A DNA stretch of 64,000 nucleotides from Rhyzopertha dominica (Eukaryota; Arthropoda; Insecta; Coleoptera; Bostrichidae), in assembly GCA_025024175.1 (NCBI GenBank), contig QCXZ01000041.1, forward strand, positions 3,095,786 through 3,159,785. Direction: 5' to 3'. Made by a program: the position numbers and the translations under genes. The notes beneath the pieces were generated by a model. The model did not search any database and was not told the DNA's origin. It was given only the letters and a program-made list of their open reading frames with translations. Shown piece after piece: positions 52,171-62,698 of this stretch; the stretch's first letter is position 1, and each line of letters starts with the position of its first letter.

Positions 52171-52401
52171 CATTGCTACATCACTATCTCCCGATAGCGC
52201 AACTTGAACTGCATTCTATTGTGCAATTCTCTCAACAACCAATTATCAGATCAGCCTCGCTTTATGATATTTCAAGATCAATTAGCCGACAATGCAAGCT
52301 GTTTACCGCAAGAGGTCCTCGTCGGCAGCTAAATTTAAAATCGTCAGCCTTTATCATTTTTCACGTCACAAACAGAGCGGGATTCGGGTGTATTAGAGCA
52401 A

Positions 52402-52554
52402 ACATTCTCTTTTGTTGGTGTAAAGGGTTGGAATCGCATTCCCACACAGCACCCACATCTGCTCAGGTCACTCTTAGGGATCGACCGGTTCTTTTCAGAA
52501 ATATCCGATGCTATCTTAAAGGATGCGGAAATTTGGACGGAGCATTCTCAGTGG
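52402..52554 (+). mobile_element. Possible LINE C-terminal fragment
   Basis: The plus strand reads TFSFVGVKGWNRIP followed by a serine/leucine-rich helix-like segment. This resembles the R-T-F-x-x-x-G-x-K-x-W-N-x-L-P pattern near the C-terminus of Jockey/CR1-like ORF2 proteins. The overlapping 138-codon frame at 52173-52589 is in a different frame and shows nothing recognisable. No target duplication or tail was identified. Confidence 0.35.
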
Positions 52555-52590
52555 TAAAAAATAGATCACCGCGCCGACTGATTGTGTGAA

Positions 52591-55500
52591 TGAAAATGTT
52601 TAGATTGCATCTGAAATTAAAACGAGTACGGATGTTATTATAACAAAGAGGGCGCTGATTATGAAGCCCGAATAGAAACGCACAGAAATAGTGTCTATGG
52701 TTGCTAATAGAAGAAAATACATTTGCAGAAATAACATAGATAATTGTTAGTCTTTTTGTAAATTCTGACATAAATTCCAATTATCTGTTTTATGTAAATC
52801 GGAATTGTAAAAGAAATATTACTTTTGAATAATGTTTATTCAACAGTGTTAATGTAACGAATTCGTTGGAAATAATTGCATTTATTTAAAAGAAAATAAA
52901 AATGTTAGTGGGTATATGTATGTGTAATTCACAGGCAGCATGGTTTATGAATATATTAATCCTCAGCGATTTAAGTAAATAAAAAACAGTCCAAACAAAG
53001 TCCTTCTAAACATTAGTATCTAAATTTCAAGTAACTTTTGTAACTTTTTTGTAAGCTGAACGACGATTTTACTACAGGAAAACAAGCACCCTATTCCTTT
53101 AAAAATTGTCGTAAGCAAACTAATTGGGTGTTATTTGATTATTTCTATAAAACCTGAAACGTAGAGGAAATCTTAAGTATTGAATTAAAGCATTAAAACA
53201 AATCCCCGTTTTCGATAGAATGCGATAGAACTTCTGACATCTATAAATCAATTCTTGGAGACACAAAGATTTACAGATCGTAAATTTGTAAAAGTTTCGA
53301 GCTACTGGAGTGTACTCTTTTTCTCATCGAATAAATTAAATGATAACGTTTCTCCTTGCATGATAAAATGATATAATAAGAAACTGAACGAACTGAACTT
53401 ACCATATATGAACGATTGCACACGGTATGCCATTGGAACCTGAAATTAAAAAGAGAAGAAATATAAGAATGCTGAGTTATCAACTAAATGGCGAATATAG
53501 ATAGATTTAGATCTAGTTGTTCTTGACAGAATCCAGTAAACAACATTTAATTAGGTTGTCATGGTAGTAAGTATGACGTTTTATAAATACCATCAAAGTT
53601 TGGCTTCCAAAAGTTCAATCGTGACAAAACTGTCAGATTTTGAAAACGGCATGTCTGAGAAAAACCTTAATTTGGATAAAATGACTTTTTATCAGTGGTG
53701 TAGATCTTTTTACTGATATGGTGGAAACTATTAAAAACTGGGGTAGCTAGAAGTACAATCTCGTCTTGTAAAATTGTCCCGCTCTATACTACGCATTTTT
53801 AACGTTCCCAGCAGCATATCAGCTTTTTTATCCATTAGTCTACCCCTCATTTTTCTAACGGTTCAGCTGCTTCCATACCTATATTGACATTAGCATCAAT
53901 TTCTCTGTCTTGCTAAAAATTCTATTGTCGCAGACCCCCGTACATTTTTAGGTATATTCCGAGGGTTGTAAGTAATAGTTAGCTTGATCGGGCCCCCCAC
54001 CCCACATGTGGACTTCAAGGCACCCTTGATTTCACTACCTGTGCGTCCCCTGTATCAGTTCAGGGACAGCATCCACATGAGTATCATAACTCGCGATAGA
54101 TTATGGTTCTGACGATTGAGTTGAGTGTACGTGATTGGGTTTGTTGCGTGTGATAGTGCGCTATGAAGTTCGTTTGGAATTGTCATTTGGGTAAGGGAAA
54201 TCATAGAAATTAAGATAGGTTGTGGATATGGGAAAATAAATGAATTGTTCGTGACTTATACAATGTAGGTACCCAACTTTGCAGTTGCAGTAACATAAAA
54301 TATTATGTGTTCGTTCACGTCGAAAAAACAACGTTTTTAATTGATATACAAATGAATTTGAAGAGATTGTATCAAACACACGCTAAGTACTTTCATAATA
54401 ATGCATATGAAGTAGCCATATCCACATTTTTATCCAAATACTTCATTTTGGATTATATACTCAACACCAGTGTTAAAGGATGTTTCTTAACAATATACAT
54501 GCCTCCGGTATAATTTAATTTTAACTCAGTATGCACGTAATACAGTAGCTTAGTTTAATTTTGCGTTTGAAATGGCTGAAGTAAGCACAATAATGAAGAA
54601 GCTATTTTGGAAATAAAGAGGTTAGCTCAGAAAAAAGGAAAGAATTTGTTCCTCAGCCAGCATTATTTTTTAATTAGTTTTGAAGGCGTGAAAGGACAAA
54701 GCAAAATAAATTAATTGCCAAATAATAATCCTTTTCGATGCACGAGGATGATTTTTTAGATAAATAAGGAGCTTTTTTAAATATTATACCCTTATTAAAT
54801 AGCAAAACAAAGCAGAATGCAACCTAAGTCTCGAAAACACAATCAGGTAATCCATACTCCCCCCTTAACTTGTGCGGTAAGTGTTGATGACCATGGATAC
54901 CATAAACGAACCATAAACATGAATTCTGAACTTGTTATTTCCGTCCAATGTCACAAGTAACTAAGCATAGTCTATAAACAGGATTGCAATAATTAGGATT
55001 AGACGGCAGTGCCTGAAACTTTAAATCATTTACAGTATTAATATGCTTATTGTGTATTTAATTTTGTCCAGAAGAAATCCTAATTGTACTTGTATTATAT
55101 GTTGTACTGTTATCAATACCAAAACTTAATGTTGCAACCGCAGTACTTAAGCTGTTTCCATAAATATTAGACGTGAAACAGCAAACAGAAATGGATCTAG
55201 TGTGCTGCTTTTGAGGCATTNGCGATGAGAAGACAACGCCATCTACCAAAACACTGCATTCTGTGAGGTAGAAAAGAATGCAGTAATTTTATAGTATTAA
55301 CTCCACATCTAATATTAGTGCAGCATTGCTAGAGCGATTTTATAATCCACTAGAACCAAAACAGTAAGCTGGTCATTGTCCCATGGCCTGAAGATATCAT
55401 CAGTTATGTCAGTGTATATAAGAAAATATGGTTGAGATACCTGAAAAGAATATGGGAAACAACGATGTTTAGGACTCTAAATAATGTACGAATGCATGCC

Positions 55501-57299
55501 CTTAAGGCGAAGACAGATCTGAAACAAGGTTTGATGGAACCATTAGAATATGGACATATGGCTAGTGTTTGGCATCATTCGCGGATTATGTAGTTTTCTT
55601 AATCAGTAACAAAAGGGAGCGGAGCCAATTATAAAGTTAGTGAGAAAGATGCATCATATTTTAGTGGCACAATCATAAAAAATGGAGAGTAAACAAGGTT
55701 CTTATCGTTTCGTTATTTTATTAAAGCAGCAACAGTGAGGACGGGGGGGGGGAGGTTGTGAGCATTTCCTCCCATTCTTAAATCCAAATAAGCAGACAGT
55801 CCTCTGTCAATCCTTAACTTATGGTGTACAAATCTGGTTGATAAAGCAAGATGATAAAACACCAATGACAAATGGGAAAAAATGAGTAACAGTGAATTAG
55901 AGTTAACTCTTTTTCCAGCTACTTTAAGATGGTTAGAATACTTAATGAAAGTTAGACTAAGGAAGGCGATGAATGATTTGATCTGTGGAAGATTGATGTT
56001 CACATCCAACACAAGTATCCATGGGTCTTGAAGAAATGCAAATGGGCAAGTTAATCAACTTTCAACTTATGGTACCTCTCCAATTCTCATATTTACAATT
56101 AGCAACCCAAAGCTGGTTGGGATCATCCGCTACCCAACAAAGCGTAATTTCGTAATTGAGAACGGCCTCCTCTGATTAAGTCGCCGTAAATAGCGCCGCG
56201 TAAGGTCCAGACTGCGGCCGAATCCCGACAAGTGGCGATACTTGGGATTATTTTATTGGTACTTGGGGGTGACAAATGAACACCGGGTCATGACACAAAT
56301 TATCCCAGCCGGCGATATACGGTTCGGTCCTCGCTCATTGAGTCTTCTTCGGCCTCGGAACCCAATAAAAATAATTGGATCGCATCGCGGCTGCTTCTGG
56401 AGGTTTTTTACGTATTTTCGGTCAACAGCGCGGAATGGGGCGTGACCGATGGGAATTTTCGGGGCAGCTCGACAAACATGTGATAAACACGCGTGTTTGT
56501 TGGGCAGGCCCTTATTGCCCACGAGTTTCGACGGGAATTTTTGATGGTTGGGGTGATGTGTCGACATATGGGGTTGAATTTGCGCAATTCGTACCGCTGG
56601 GGGCATTCTTCGTGGAGTACAATTGAAATACGGGATAAGGTATAACAAAAATTAAGCTGCGGTCGAAAAGAAGTAATTTTGCAGTTGTGTTTGTAATCGT
56701 TTTATTATAATTATCCAACTAAATCTATTTTTCGTTACATTTTCATCGCCATCTTTATAGTTTACACAATAATGCGCGACATAATGCATTACTATTCAAT
56801 TAAAGGGAGGGGGGGGTTGTAGAACTAAATTTAATTACGAATAATTAATTTCTTTTAACACAACAACGCGGCTTTGATGAAATAAAATTTTCCTTAAGTT
56901 TAAAGATTTGTATAGACTTCTAAAAAATTTAAAACAAATAAACAGTATTTAACTGTTTTACTTGAAGTCTTGGAATACTGGTTTCAAAGGGACAGTTTCT
57001 TAGCTTTGTGGTGATTAAAAAAATCATTCGAGCGTCAGTTGAGTGAGATTTAGGCTGCAACTGTGTTATTTTAAAAGGAATGCCTTCATTTTGAAAAGCA
57101 CACTGAATAGTTAATCGAATTAACCGAAAAATCACTACCATCTTGTAGTCATTGTTCTCAAGATAGTCTATAATCAATACTTATTCTTAACGAAACAATC
57201 TACAAGAATCTATACACGCACTGAAAAAAAGGATCATGTACTGCATGTAAGCTTCTCAAAAAATTGTGCTTCAAGTTTGCTACAACTGCCATAACTTAT
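52591..57299. other. Intronic DNA, no gene recognised
   Basis: AT-rich noncoding sequence. A GC-richer island stands at about 56110-56640. G-runs lie near 55743-55752 and 56804-56814. Frames up to 131 codons in the 56.2-56.6 kb island overlap on both strands and look fortuitous. Confidence 0.5.
56110..56640. other. GC-richer noncoding island
   Basis: About 0.5 kb of raised G+C with open frames on both strands (131 codons minus, 83 codons plus) and no recognisable domain. Candidate regulatory DNA. Confidence 0.3.
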
Positions 57300-57556
57300 T
57301 TATTGGAAGGAAACTTGCGCCTCTTCAAACTTTTTCTCAGTTTTAAAATAGTAGTCAGGTGGACCCAAATCAACTGAATATGGATGATGGTTCGTACCCC
57401 AAATCGTGAGTTTTGTTTTGTTGCAATAAGCAATTTCGCGTGGTTCTTTATAAATAATTTGGCACAATTTTGTCAATAATTGGGTATTATCACTGTTTTT
57501 GAACATTACGTAAAATGAATCTTAAAGTGCATATATTTCGTACGCCATGCTAAAAA

Positions 57557-58572
57557 AATTTAAAGGTAGAGAATTTCAGGTCTGAAATTCGAATCTTAGG
57601 AGTCACCGCCAAAACGCTTCTCGTGACGTCAAGTGTCATGTAAACATTACCGAGGAGCGTGCTGTTTAATGGTGTAGTATCATTCTTGTATTGGAAAAGC
57701 TTTTGTGTGGTGTTTATTGAAAGGACGGTGTAAGAGGTCGCAACAAAAAGCGATCTGTGTATTTTACAAGCATCTATTATGTACGGAAAACAAAACAAGT
57801 GTTGTTTTGTACCTGGTTATAAAAGTACTTCAGTCAGTACAGCTAACAAAATTTTTGTAACCGTTCATCAAGATTATCAACGTATGAAAAAGTTGTTTAA
57901 GGCTCCTAGACGTGATATGCCAAAATCGCAAAGTTTGTTTTTCTGTTCTTACTGTAAGTTTTATTATTCTTGTTGGGGTTATAAGTGTATTCAGTTTCCA
58001 TTTTGTTATAGCTTGAAGGGGATATGAAAAATTATATGCGTTTTAAGTTGATAGAGGGAAATGTTATAATAAAGAACGACGTTGTTCCCCAGACCGGAAA
58101 CGAACTGCAAGAGCCCCGAAAATAAATGGCAATTTATATTTATTCTGACTTCCAAAGGAAATGTCAAGTTTAGGGTACATTTTTGATTCTTACATTTGTA
58201 TGTTTACAAATAGTATGTTTCTAACAGCCCACTGTGATCAAATTATCAATGCTACGTTAATTTGATAAAAAGTTCACTTATGCTGTTGCTTTTGCTTTTA
58301 CGTTCCTCATGTCCGCCGCGTTGAACCGCTCGTCGCTGTACACAAATTCCATAACAATGAACATGCCTTCAGAAGTCATAAATCATAAGTATTTCACTTT
58401 TTTTTGGCGTATTTTAATTCGCTTGCCACAAAATCAACGCAAACAACAAATTGATAAATTGACGGGCTGAGGTCGACGCGTAACGCGCTGACCCCACATG
58501 TAAACAAGCGGCCATTTACAAGACACCTGACGTCACGGCCAATATGTTCGCGTTTTGGCGGTCTCTTTAAAT
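57557..58572 (+). mobile_element. Small inverted-repeat element carrying a THAP exon
   Basis: ACCGCCAAAACGC at 57605-57617 is repeated exactly as its inverse at 58550-58562. Further in, CGTGACGTCAAGTGTCATGT on the left has a close inverted counterpart near 58512-58534 on the right. Outside, ATTTAAAG occurs in matching positions on both sides. A THAP-domain frame lies between. THAP domains are found in P-element transposases and in host proteins, so this may be a nonautonomous P-like element or a captured gene fragment. The exact ends and target duplication were not settled. Confidence 0.5.
57779..58125 (+). pseudogene. THAP zinc-finger domain fragment, two exons, decayed
   Basis: ATG at 57779 begins MYGKQNKCCFVPGYKSTSVS and continues NKIFVTV, then RRDMPKSQSLFFCSYC. 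This follows THAP domains (CCVPGC...FVxVP...KSxxFFCxxHF), a C2CH DNA-binding fold. A donor-like GTAAGT lies at 57954 and an acceptor-like TTGTTATAG ends at 58011. The following LEGDMKNYMRF (58012 on, stop at 58123-58125) is the usual THAP continuation. The third Cys is Tyr (PGY), and the C-x2-H pair is lost at the junction. Joining the two sites as drawn would shift the frame. Probably a fossil. Confidence 0.6.
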
Positions 58573-58970
58573 ATTCACATTTTTAATATTAAAAATACAC
58601 CTTACGATCCATTTTTTCTAATTTATAAGCTGTCACAGTTGTTCTGTGGATTAGATGCTACCTATTAATATGCAATTTAATAAAATATAAATACATGGCA
58701 AATACCCAATTGTAAATAATTTTAATAAATTTGATACCACGACTATCATTTTTGGACTTCAAAAAGTTTTTGGTCTTGCTTCAACCCCATTGACTGTGGT
58801 ATCGTCTGAGGGTCGTCAAAAGGTAAATAAGTTTCATCCATGATAACAGTTCGGTCCAAAAGCTCAGAAACGTTTCGTTTTTAAACCTTCTAATGTCACT
58901 TCTGAATTCATGTTTCTAAAATATACAGCAGTTCCAATGGCTTCACCGCATTTTTAGTGTTATAATTGTA

Positions 58971-61900
58971 ATCGCAAGCGACTTAATCGTGTCAAACCCT
59001 GTAAAAAGTTTATTTTGAAGGTGAAACTTCCTTGGATTGTGGCCGGAAACGCCGGCGACCGGAGGCAAACTTTTATACATCGTGCGAGCTATCGATTTCT
59101 GAAAACAGCTGCGGATTTAACCCACCCTCCCGATGTGACCGGGTGTCGTAATGACACTCGACAGCTCCGTACCCCTTCACCCTCCTAATAACCGGCACCC
59201 ACAAGGATTAGCAATCACCCACACTAGTGCTGATCCGCGTTTCCAATTGTTCTCGCCGCAACAAAGAAAATCAGTCCTGTTGACGTTTCGCGAACAGTTC
59301 GGGGACCTCCCGACAGGTTTTACATAGGTGCGCCCATGTAGTTTTTGTAAACCAACCGGTGTCCGGCGAGGGCAACCCTCGGAGAGTGACCGCTGCTGGA
59401 CTGACCAATGGCAGGGACGCGGTTCTCACCCCGGGCCACCCCGTTGGACAGCGGTCAGTAGCTGACGTGTGGTTTGGGGGTTGGAGGAAAGTTTACGTTA
59501 TCGGGAAGCAATATCGCCCAAATTGGGAGTACGGGGGTGGAAAACAATCGAAAAACGGAGAGATAAAGGTCGGAGTTATTACGGACCACTCTATATTGTA
59601 ATGTAGGTGGGGTATTGATGGGGAATTTAGATATATCGGTAACGGTCTTCCGTATATTGGCAATTTCGAGGCGGGTAATGAGGGACAAACAACATTTTAT
59701 TGTGCATGCGAGTCAGCATGCGTTCCGAATATGTCCAGTAAATTAAACAAACCCCTTCGAGCCCGGGGTCCAGGTGCGGACTGTATACAACCGCAGCGCG
59801 GCTTACAAAGGACCAAACAACGGCCGTCTGAGATCGTCCATTGTGGGACCGGGCCCTCCGTGTTTTGTTCTTTCGCCATAGTCGTCGAGCTATCGATTAA
59901 TTAGGAACAAAAAGGCGACATTTCTTCCTGCACAGAAGATAAGAACAACAACGGCGTCCTGGCGGAGATAAGTGACGTCGGGACGCCCGCGGCGTTGCCA
60001 CCGACCTTCGACCCCGCTGTGTGTTGATATAACAAGATTTCGGGCTTTTTTGCCCCGATGCCAGCCGAAGGTGGTCAGTAATTGTGTTGCAGGCCTCTGG
60101 GGCTGGCTTGTCACACGCCGCAAATGGATAATCTAATGAGAGAGCTCGCTAACGCGATATAAACGGCATAATGCAAAAATTGAATTATCGAAGGACGACG
60201 CCTTGGCTGGCGATACAGGCCACGGTATTTCCTAATGCATCGACATATATAGTTCTTTGGAAAAATACACCACCCGCAATTGTACGATACTGTCAAATTA
60301 CATTCAATACAAGTGAAATTGCAGATGTCGTAGAACTCTCATTTAGGGTGATTACCGACTGAACATAATCTTTAAACTGAAAGTCACTCTATATTTCTTA
60401 TCCTTATAAAATTCAGCAATTTTATTTCGCTACCATAATGGTACAACGCTGTATGTGAACTTTGAATTATCGAAATTGTAAGCTCAAATTTTTTTATTTT
60501 TCATTAAGCACGAAACTATTTTTAGAAGATCAGGCCAAATACGCAGATTACGTTTATGTGTTATTTATAGTGTTATGTTTAGTTTTAAAAGTATTTTTAC
60601 ACAAAAATATATGAAATACAAAAAATGTACATGCGACCTTCTGCCAATGTGGTAGCGATTCTATCTACCGTTATATCACAAGCTTTTGGTAAATTTTCAA
60701 CTTTTTATATCGTTACTATAATTTTTTGAGAGTACGCGACTGTCAATTATTTTAAGAGATCAAATTAGTTTTAATAATTTGACAAGAGTCCGTGTATTTT
60801 AGCACGAAAGCCTTTGCTAAACATTCGCAGTTAATAAAAATTAGGACAATACTTATAATAATAGCTAATTCATCAAGATCGAGTTATGTTTGTTGGGATG
60901 TTCCCTGAACAAAATTTGCGTAAACTTTTATTATTTGACATTACAATGAAAAGGACATAAGGAGCTGATTGAATGTACTTTTTAAAACAATCGATTCACA
61001 GCAGTCGCTCATTTGTCAATATTTCACTTTGATAGAAGAAAGAAAAGTTATGTATAAAAAGTTTATCATTGTCGAAAATTTAGTAAGAGTAAAATTTAAA
61101 TACATTACGCTCAATTCAAGCATAATAAGTCAACGAAAAATTATCGTTTAAGAATCCTTTTAATTCTATTTACAATGCTACCATAAATTTACCCGCCTGC
61201 AAATGATTGAAAGGAAAGGCGACCGCCGACCGGAGACCCTTCAGCCGACAAAAAGGAGAAGGCACTATTGAAGGACGGCTATAGAAGTTTCGTTTTCAAA
61301 TATAAAAAGTTTAACTAGTGTAATTAATTCATTTTTGAATCAAATTAAAGTTTTCAATTTTTATGAACTTCTTGTTACTTACTCTATCGGTGTCTCGTTT
61401 TAAAAATTTAAAAATAGAACTCTGATAAAAACGTTAAATTCTAAATTTTTGAAACCAGAGACCGTAACAGGTGGTAAAAACCCCATTCAAATATATGTAG
61501 GGGTTTCAGATATAGTTTAGGTTGTAAAAACCCTCATTTACAATACAATAGTTTACGACGGCCGACCATCAAGCTGTAAAACTCTCTGCATAAGTCAGTC
61601 TCATAGATCGTTGCGTGATACTTTATCTTTTTGGTTCAAAACTTATAGCTATCAAGCTATTTTAAAATTGTTATTAGGTGTATAAGCTGCGAATGCAGAT
61701 CTAAGACAGAAAATAAAAAAAAAAGTTAGTAACTTCAAACTGCCTTCAATTCTTTACTGGTCCGTTGCAGAGTCATTCATATGCTCTGCAGTGACAAGCT
61801 TGGAAGAAGCCTGACTTTACCAACAATTATACCATACCAATTGGTTTTGGAATATATCTTGGGAATCAAAAATCCATGTTACCCTCTTTTAACGCAGCTA

Positions 61901-62157
61901 GAGTCAACATTTAATGTTTTCTGTTTATTATAGTTTAGTATAGTTCCGTGAACAATATAAGATTAATCTAGGTTATTTCGGCTACATATAGTCATGTTCG
62001 GGAATGTTCACAGCAAAAATAGGTAAGAGTTTCGTGACCGAATCAACACCGCTCTTCCACTTCTTCGTATGACTCAAAAAAGACCCCGAAACCGCTCGTT
62101 TCTGTTTGAATTTTCGTGAATCCAGCAGCCGACACAAAAATAAGTCCCGTCTCATGA
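58971..62157. other. Intronic DNA before the BCL11 exon; GC-rich island then AT-rich
   Basis: 58980-60130 is the strongest GC-rich island apart from the promoter region and the coding exon, with many CG dinucleotides and overlapping frames on both strands (none recognisable). 60130-62157 is AT-rich and ends in the intron's 3' part. No exon was recognised. Confidence 0.45.
58980..60130. promoter_or_regulatory. GC-rich noncoding island, possible enhancer or alternative promoter
   Basis: About 1.15 kb of raised G+C and CG content lies 2 kb upstream of the BCL11 exon. The frames at 59359-59601 (plus), 59697-59879 (minus) and 59890-60123 (minus) have no recognisable domain. By size and position it could be a regulatory element or an internal promoter. 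Nothing in the sequence decides this. Confidence 0.3.
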
Positions 62158-62164
62158 TTTATCG

Positions 62165-62182
62165 TTGTTGCAGCAGACGCAG
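62165..62182 (+). other. Tandem (NAGNAG) 3' splice site of the BCL11 exon
   Basis: The sequence TTGTTGCAGCAGACGCAG offers AG sites at 62173, 62176 and 62182. All three keep the same reading phase, so alternative use would remove one (Ala/Asp region) or three residues before the zinc knuckle. An in-frame TGA at 62155-62157 shows that coding cannot start further upstream, so a splice site must lie after it. Confidence 0.65.
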
Positions 62183-62698
62183 ACGGGGCGGAGACGGACG
62201 GCCACCAGGACATCCTGACATGCGGCGTCTGCCAGAAGCCGTTCGCCCTCTCCGACATCGTCCGCTTCATCCAGCACAAGGTGGCCTCCTGCAACAAGGA
62301 GAACTTCGCCGGCGGCCACTGCTTCCCCGGCGCGGAACGGGAACGAGACAACGACGACGACGCCCTGCCGCTGTCCACCATCAACACGAGGCGGCCGAGC
62401 ATATCGGCGCCCATATCGGGAAAGAAGGCGTCGGGCAGCAGGGTGCACACGCCGCCGCCGGCGTCGCCGAGGCTCCCGGCACCCGGTGACCTCTGCGTCG
62501 ACGGGGCGGCCTCCTCGACGCCGAAGAGGAGGGCGTCCTCGTCGCCGCTGACGTCGTCCAGCCTGGAGGACGGCGAGGACATCAAGCCCGACATCAAGCA
62601 GGAGAGGATGGACACGAGCTCGTCGCCGGAGGAGGTCAGCCAGTCGAAGAAGTCGAGGACGGAGGTGGCGGACGCGGAGTCGAATACGACACATAGTG
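62174..62698 (+). CDS. BCL11A: BCL11A/B-like transcription factor, exon with N-terminal CCHC zinc finger
   Basis: The exon encodes DADGAETDGHQDILTCGVCQ, then KPFALSDIVRFIQHKVASC. Cys codons at 62221 and 62230, His at 62275 and Cys at 62290 give C-x2-C-x14-H-x4-C, exactly the spacing of the BCL11A/BCL11B N-terminal zinc finger that mediates oligomerisation. The remainder is low-complexity and regulatory in character: ISAPISGKK, a TPPPASPRLP proline-rich patch, TPKRRASSS, an IKQE sumoylation-type site (62593-62604) and a KKSR basic patch. The exon starts at a CAG acceptor, ends at G|GTGAGT (62698/62699), is 525 bases and is phase 1 at both ends, as I recall for vertebrate BCL11A exon 2. It is strongly GC-rich against AT-rich introns. 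The DNA-binding C2H2 fingers must lie in exons beyond the window. Nuclear transcriptional regulator; insect orthologue is CG9650. Confidence 0.92.

Larger units (their letters stand above)
57300..58970 (-). mobile_element. Mariner-type remnant split by a THAP-bearing insertion
   Basis: On the minus strand, about 58760-58870 reads LLDRTVIMDETYLPFDDPQT, resembling the MDE(T/S) first catalytic block of mariner transposases. At 57300-57500 the strand reads WGTNHHPYSVDLGPPDYYF, resembling the HPPYSPDLAPSDYHLF third catalytic block. The two lie about 1.46 kb apart, where about 0.4 kb is expected. The excess matches the roughly 1-kb inverted-repeat element between them. Both pieces are decayed; terminal repeats were not found. 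Confidence 0.55.

Noticed and set aside
52173..52589. 138-codon plus-strand frame as a protein gene
   Set aside because: The recognisable LINE-like peptide is in another frame of the same segment; this frame itself shows nothing.
54161..54513. Overlapping 72- and 68-codon frames on opposite strands
   Set aside because: AT-rich, low-information sequence; neither has a recognisable motif.
56253..56648. 131-codon minus-strand frame
   Set aside because: It lies in a GC-richer island with competing plus-strand frames and no recognisable domain.
62106..62489. 127-codon plus-strand frame overlapping the exon start
   Set aside because: It is in a different frame from the BCL11 protein, spans the acceptor and has arginine-rich low-complexity content.
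62152..62694. 180-codon arginine-rich minus-strand frame over the same exon
   Set aside because: Extreme Arg/Leu composition is an antisense artefact of GC-rich codons in the real exon.
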